A stretch of 64,000 bases of DNA from Acetivibrio alkalicellulosi (GTDB lineage Bacteria > Bacillota > Clostridia > Acetivibrionales > Acetivibrionaceae). The position numbers were made by a program, and so were the translations under genes. The notes beneath the pieces were generated by a model. The model had not been told where the DNA came from, made no database searches, and saw only the letters and a program-made list of their open reading frames with translations. This document shows positions 57,083 through 64,000 of the stretch, one piece after another. The stretch lies in NCBI GenBank assembly GCA_008125075.1, contig VLTH01000002.1, positions 2,293,759-2,357,758 of the forward strand, written 5' to 3'. Position 1 is the first letter of the stretch. Each line of letters starts with the position of its first letter.

Positions 57083-58705
57083 ATGAAAACAAGTAAGGAT
57101 TTTTGCCATTGTTTAAATAAGTTGCTCACAGCTCGAGGATGGACAGCAGCCCGCCTTGCATTGGAGCTTAAAACAGATTCTTCATATGTTCGCAAATGGC
57201 TAAGAGGAGAAAGAATTCCTTCATTAAGATCACAATACATCAATGAGATTGCTTTAAGTCTTGTAAAAGGACAAGATATAAAAAATATTGGACAAATCAA
57301 AACTGCTATTTCTGATATACTCAAGGATAACAGTGTGGAATTTGATCCTTATAGATCTATTACCGAATATATTAGAGAAATTCTTGCTGAATCACAGTTA
57401 TATTCTTTAAAGAATAGTCCTCCTCAAAAAAGGTTAAACAATGTCAAAACAAAGAAAAATGTATTAGAACTTTTAGAATACTTACAAAAGGAACCTCCGC
57501 AAGATCAACAGTTAGAATCAAAACTTACTGATATTTTTAATGGTTTCTCAAATACTTCTGTTATATATGGAAAAGACAATGTTATTTGCGCAGCTATAGG
57601 ACTTATCAAAGAAGCATCAAAAAGTAATTGTAATGTGGAAAAGAATATATTTATAACTTTTCAGTCTGACAAGGATAGTTTTAACAGTAGTTCCTGGTTT
57701 GATTATTACTGGAACAAATATATCAAAGATGCTTTGGAAAAAGGGTGGAATATATATCACTTATGCTGTTTAAATAAAAATTCTGAAAGATCTTTATTAA
57801 TAATTAAAAGAATACTCCATTTTATTGAATTTGCGAAAAATTACAGACCATTATATTTTAATAAATACGGAATATTAAGACCTCCAATGGAAATAATCGC
57901 GGTGAAGAATATCGGAACATTAATCTGTTTTGCTACAGAAAATGTTGATAAGATTGATTCAGCATTATTTTATCGTGGAAAAGATGCGGCAAATATTTTA
58001 GATAAATATATGAAACAACTCCTAGTTACTACCCAACCTCTTATAAAAGTACTTTCTTTGGAAGATTACTTTGAATTGACAACAAAAAAAGACAAGAAGA
58101 CTGGAGGTCATCTATGGATTTGGAGAGATTTAATTTCTTTATCAATTCCATCATCACTTTGGGAGAAACACTTATCAAAAACTGTAAAAAATAATACTGA
58201 ACGGAGTATACACTGTAAAAGGATTAAAAGCCGCCAACAATCATTCTATGAGGATGTTGCAAACTACCCATATATGTATATATGCTATAAATCTACTATT
58301 GAGAATCTAGTTAAAACCGGTCAATACTATTATAAGTCTAAATATATTGTTCAAGAAAAGGAGTACATAACAGAACACTTGAATTACATTATATGGCTTT
58401 TAGAGACATTTGAAAACTTTGAAATAGCCTTATTGGATAATGAACATGCTGATGTTACAAATAATATATCTTGGGAGGTAAAAGGAGAACACACCGTAAT
58501 GATCGAAGCTTTATTCGGAGAGGAACTGCCAAAAGATGCAATTCTTGTTTCCATTACCGAGACCACCATAGCAAGTGCCTTTCAAGATTATTTTTTAAGT
58601 ATTTGGGATAGCCTCTCCCCAAAAAGTAAAGACAAGAATAACGTTATCAGTTGGTTTAAGGAACAACTTGATATTTTCAGGAAAATACACTGTATTAATG
58701 ATTAA
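57083..58705 (+). CDS. Large protein with N-terminal HTH (XRE-like), unknown C-terminal domain
   Basis: 540 residues. Residues about 8-60 (LNKLLTARGWTAARLALELK then YVRKWLRGERIPSLRSQYIN) form an XRE-type helix-turn-helix. The remaining 470 residues are not a family I recognise: a linker to about 170, then an alpha/beta region (NIFITFQSDKDSFNSSSWFD, NIYHLCCLNKNSERSLLIIK, MEIIAVKNIGTLICFATENV), which looks like a ligand-sensing domain, and a helical end. GGAGGGG lies 6 nt before the ATG. Its divergent neighbour is the PQQ-type propeller, so it may regulate that gene. Confidence 0.75.
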   Translation: MKTSKDFCHCLNKLLTARGWTAARLALELKTDSSYVRKWLRGERIPSLRSQYINEIALSLVKGQDIKNIGQIKTAISDILKDNSVEFDPYRSITEYIREILAESQLYSLKNSPPQKRLNNVKTKKNVLELLEYLQKEPPQDQQLESKLTDIFNGFSNTSVIYGKDNVICAAIGLIKEASKSNCNVEKNIFITFQSDKDSFNSSSWFDYYWNKYIKDALEKGWNIYHLCCLNKNSERSLLIIKRILHFIEFAKNYRPLYFNKYGILRPPMEIIAVKNIGTLICFATENVDKIDSALFYRGKDAANILDKYMKQLLVTTQPLIKVLSLEDYFELTTKKDKKTGGHLWIWRDLISLSIPSSLWEKHLSKTVKNNTERSIHCKRIKSRQQSFYEDVANYPYMYICYKSTIENLVKTGQYYYKSKYIVQEKEYITEHLNYIIWLLETFENFEIALLDNEHADVTNNISWEVKGEHTVMIEALFGEELPKDAILVSITETTIASAFQDYFLSIWDSLSPKSKDKNNVISWFKEQLDIFRKIHCIND

Positions 58706-58767
58706 TAATTGACCTTTTCTTCAACATAACCAACATTTATTATGTATTATGCAACAATTTGCTTTTA

Positions 58768-59114
58768 TCATTGTACTATATTTGCACCCTCCATACAAAT
58801 AAAATGTTCCTTCTCCAAGGTTATGGTATGCTCTTCCACATATTCATAAGTGGATTTAAGTATGTTCCCTATCTTTGGCATTGTGTCTTTTGAATATTGT
58901 TGTTCAGTATCGTAGTCCAATGGTTCAATCACTAGTGGATCATATATTATATTCGCCTGATAACCTGCAAAATTAACTCTGTTTAATTCATCATAGTTTC
59001 TGAAAATGTTCCTATTGGCATAACAGCTCTTGTTTTGCCTTTTATCTCCTCTATTAGATTTCCATTATAATCATACTCATATTCAGTTACAAGATATATT
59101 TGATCATAATGGTG
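58768..59114 (-). pseudogene. Frameshifted RHS/YD-repeat remnant
   Basis: On the minus strand one frame reads YLVTEYEYDYNGNLIEEIKG, KTRAVMPIGTF and stops. One base shifted, the second frame reads RNYDELNRVNFAGYQANIIY and runs to a stop at 58768. YDYNGNL ... YDELNRV is the spacing of an RHS (YD) repeat. Both ends are missing and the frames are broken, so this is a relic of a large surface or toxin-type protein. Confidence 0.5.
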
Positions 59115-59189
59115 AAAGATTAAAGTATAATACTTTTACAATGTAAAAGTGAACGAAAGGGCTTCAAAGATACAGGTAGCAGGTAGCAC

Positions 59190-61359
<2,170 letters not shown>

Positions 61360-61939
61360 ATAATCACCCTTTGTTATTATTCATATATTTATTATAACCT
61401 TGTATTAGTATAATTTGCAATTTTAAAACCTCATTTTTATAAGATAAATGCTTTAAAGATAATTAATATATTCTGCAATTATTACAATACATCCATTTAC
61501 AAAAACCATGAACTTTTAAAACCTATATAAATGATTTATTGATATTTATATCCGTTAATTTTTTGACGTTTACCATTATTTAATGTATTTATACATGTTT
61601 AAAATTTGCAAAAGGTATAATATAGCGAAAACAACTATATTATGCCTCTGGTATGATTAATTATTTCTAATTTAAGTATTTATACTTAAATTTTTGTTAA
61701 GTAAACCGTACCAATTTTTATAGGGCTAAAATTCCCACTTTTCAAACATGCCGACAAATTAAAGTTACTAAAGTGCTTGTTTTTTGATTAAGTTATTATT
61801 GTTTTAAAAGTATAAATTTATATGTGTCAATTGCATTACTTGTTAAACATTGGTGCGCATTTTAGCCTGATTGAATTTTTGCAAGGCATAGGGCATACTA
61901 TATAGTTTTTGACAATTATTAAGAAACGAGGGTCATGAA
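61360..61939. repeat. IS upstream region with hairpin, tail motif and direct repeat
   Basis: 580 bp without a gene. It contains a hairpin GGTATAATATAG/CTATATTATGCC (61614-61655), the motif ACCAATTTTTATAGGGCTAA AATTCCCACTTTTCAAACATGCCGACAA split here in two (61715-61757), and a 120-bp block (61765-61884, TGCTTGTTTTTTGATTAAGT ...). The same three elements occur again downstream at 63394, 63490 and 63101, and around the deleted copy at 55020-55620. Confidence 0.7.
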
Positions 61940-63037
61940 GTGTTAAATTATAACGAAATTCATTTATATGTGAAACAATGGTTACAAATGTTACTGGCTT
62001 TTATATTAATAAAATTTATGTCTGAGGAAGAAAAAGATAAGGAAATTATAGCTCTTAGAAGTCAGGTAGCTCTTTTTGACCTAAAGATGATTGATGAAAA
62101 AATACCTAAACCAACTGTTACTCCTGCATACCGTCAGTTATGGGTTTTACTTTCAAAGTTCTATTCAAGATGGAAAGAGGATTTGGTTGTTGTTAAGCCT
62201 GAAACTGTTATTGGATGGCATAAGACAGCTTTTAAGTTTCACTGGATGCTTAAATCTAAAAAGCGTGGCAGACCTAAAATTTCAAGAAAAACAATTGAGC
62301 TTATCAAACGTATACATAAGGAAAACCCTTTATTGTCACCTGAAAAGATACACGAAAGATTAGTTGACCTTAATATAACTGATACACCCTCTCCAAATAC
62401 AATAGCTAAGTATATACCAAAAGTTAGAAAGCCACCAAGTGAAAAGCAAAAACAGTCTTGGAAAACATTCCTTAAAAATCATAGTAAGGAAATTTGGGCT
62501 ATGGATTTCTTTACTGTTCCAACTCTTTATTTTAAGGTGTTGTATGTCTTTATTATAATTAGCCATGACAGAAGAAAGATTGAACACTTTGCAGTTACAA
62601 CTAACCCATCATCCGCATGGGTATCACAACAAATAAGGGAAGCAACTCCTTTTGGTGAAACTCCAAAGTATTTAATTCATGATAATGATCCTACTTTTAC
62701 ATCAAAGTTATTTAAAGATTTTTTATCTAATGCAAATATCAAGGCTAAAAGGACAGGGATAAAATCACCCAGACAAAATGGAATTTGCGAGAGAGCAGTA
62801 GGTATATTGAGATTTGAGTTATTAAATCATGTTATTCCATTTAATCAGAAACATTTGGAGTATTTGCTCAAAAAGTATTTAAAAGAGTATTATCATCCTG
62901 TCAGGACACATCAAGGACTTAATTGTCAAACTCCAATTTTATCGGACAAGCCTCCAGAAACTAAGATAGAAGATACTAAATTAGTTTCAAAGCCTATTCT
63001 TGGAGGACTTTATCACAGCTACAAAAAAGTTGCCTAA
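61940..63037 (+). mobile_element. Insertion sequence transposase (DDE, rve integrase core)
   Basis: 365 residues from a GTG start (GAGGGT 6 nt upstream). The N-terminal part has helix-turn-helix-like segments (SPEKIHERLVDLNITDTPSP). The integrase core carries the DDE triad: IWAMDFFTVP (Asp), YLIHDNDPTFTS (Asp) and RQNGICERAVG (Glu). EYYHPVRTHQGLNCQTP is the typical C-terminal signature. One intact frame, so the element may be active. It is flanked by two about 88 percent identical 120-bp blocks in direct orientation. Confidence 0.92.
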
Positions 63038-63538
63038 AAGTTACAGCTTTTTTCCGATAGCTTATTTTGTTATGCAAAAAAACAAGCACCTTGGTTTAAA
63101 TTACCAAAGTGCTTGTTTTTTGATTAAGTTATTATTGTTTTAAAAGTATAAAATTGTATGTAACACATGCGTTACTTGTTAAATATTGGCTCTTGTTTTA
63201 GCCCGATTGAATTTTTGAGATCGACAACCTACTAAATAATCTCCAGAGCTAAATATTATTAAAATTTCAATGTTCAATGAAAAATATATTCCTTATAAAA
63301 AAACTATATCAGTTATAAAAATTGAATTCTAGACGTTAATTCTTTGACGCTTACTTATTTATTATATTTATACATGTTTGAAATTTACAAAAGGCATAAT
63401 ATAGTGAATGTCACTACATTATGCCTCTGAAATAATTAACTATTGTTAATTTAAGTCTCTATAATTTAACTTTTGTTAAGTAAACCGTACCAATTTTTTT
63501 AGGGTTAAAATTCCCACTTTTCAAACATGCCGACAATA
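63038..63538. repeat. IS downstream region with terminator hairpin and repeated blocks
   Basis: The hairpin ACAAGCACCTTGGT/ACCAAAGTGCTTGT (63080-63117) ends with TTTTTT and should terminate the transposase transcript. The 120-bp block follows (63101-63219), then a hairpin GGCATAATATAGT/ACTACATTATGCC (63394-63427) and the tail motif GGGTTAAAATTCCCACTTTT to GCCGACAA (63498-63534). The tail abuts the stop of the next gene. Confidence 0.75.
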
Positions 63539-64000
63539 TTAAACAATTTCAAATCTTATGCCAATTACTTCTTCTTTTTCATTAACAAAAAATGTTAATA
63601 CATTACCTCTGTAACGATACACATAGTATTTAGATGTATCAGTTATAGTACAGTCATCTGAGTCTCCATATTTTTCTAAGACATTGGAAATAGTATCCCC
63701 TATTCTTATCCCTCTTGGCGTTTGAATTATTGGTGTTGTTAAATCAATACTCAATATATAACCATTAGCTTTTCCATCTGGTTGAGTAATTATTTTGAAA
63801 TTTTCAAACATATAAATATCATAAACAGATTTCTCGTTGGCAGGAATAGCCTTTGTAATTTTTTCATTTGTTTTTAAATCTCCATATTTCCCTCCTAATT
63901 CAATATGATTATTTTTATACTTAATAACAAAATCTTCATTATCTAAAAGAAAATTAGATTTTATATTTATAGTATCAGTATTTTCTGTTTTAGAATCTAT
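63539..64000 (-). CDS. Hypothetical protein, C-terminal part (runs off the window)
   Basis: The frame is open from the right edge down to the stop at 63539, giving at least 153 residues; the Met at 63811 is internal. Visible segments are NFLLDNEDFVIKYKNNHIEL, ETSVYDI-like KAIPANEKSVYDIYMF, and RGIRIGDTISNVLEKYGDSD followed by YYVYRYRGNVLTFFVNEKEE. The GIRIGDTxxxVLEKYG segment is seen in secreted or lipoprotein DUF-type proteins of clostridia. The N-terminus, and any signal peptide, lies outside. No function can be given. Confidence 0.7.
   Translation of the reverse strand: MDSKTENTDTINIKSNFLLDNEDFVIKYKNNHIELGGKYGDLKTNEKITKAIPANEKSVYDIYMFENFKIITQPDGKANGYILSIDLTTPIIQTPRGIRIGDTISNVLEKYGDSDDCTITDTSKYYVYRYRGNVLTFFVNEKEEVIGIRFEIV

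Overview
This window looks like chromosome from a low-GC, spore-forming, anaerobic, cellulolytic clostridium. The sequence evidence is a leucine-rich-repeat protein ending in a type I dockerin (cellulosome docking module), a GH16 beta-glucanase with cellulose-type binding modules, a gerA/gerB/gerC germination locus, clostridial gene orders (rplU-prp-rpmA-obgE; ireB-ruvX-DUF1292) and many Fe-S/radical-SAM proteins. I infer a cellulosome-forming relative of Clostridium thermocellum (Acetivibrio group). No species can be named from the sequence alone.

Layout. (1) 1-4276: the trailer-side end of a very long CRISPR array, about 65 repeats of 30 bp in this window, type I-B-like, with no cas genes here. 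(2) 4277-10600: accessory region with a protease fragment, a membrane protein, a frameshifted nuclease-domain remnant, a four-gene minus-strand operon of DUF2589-like proteins (the best candidate for an undescribed system) and a cytochrome b5-like lipoprotein next to a His-rich membrane protein. (3) 10600-19310: metabolic and envelope genes (DUF975, asparaginase, flavodoxin, DUF1836, cyclase/SDR pair, polysaccharide deacetylase, QueG-like ferredoxin protein, DUF4364). (4) 19330-38362: a long, mostly minus-strand housekeeping block covering ribosome assembly, tRNA/RNA processing, RNase G (split by a -1 frameshift), radical SAM proteins, RuvX, IreB, MtaB, RNase R, SecG and enolase. Its intergenic spaces carry at least two families of dispersed hairpin repeats. 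(5) 38829-43689: a five-gene two-component/ABC exporter cluster in the LnrJK-LnrLMN order. (6) 43810-47490: a decayed spore germinant receptor operon. (7) 47590-54959: plant-polysaccharide-related surface genes (GH16 with a well-formed promoter and operator palindrome, DUF4349 lipoprotein, five-module LRR-dockerin protein). (8) 54960-64000: an IS-rich accessory end with a DDE transposase, an internally deleted IS copy, IstB and RHS-like remnants, an AAA-ATPase-like/PD-(D/E)XK protein, and a PQQ-type beta-propeller lying divergent to a large orphan HTH protein.

The housekeeping block is typical of Firmicutes. Novelty is concentrated in the DUF2589-like operon, the possible RNase G frameshift, the dispersed hairpin families with compensating stems, the multiply broken ger operon and the HTH/propeller pair. 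Family names are from recognition of sequence patterns; no database search was run.
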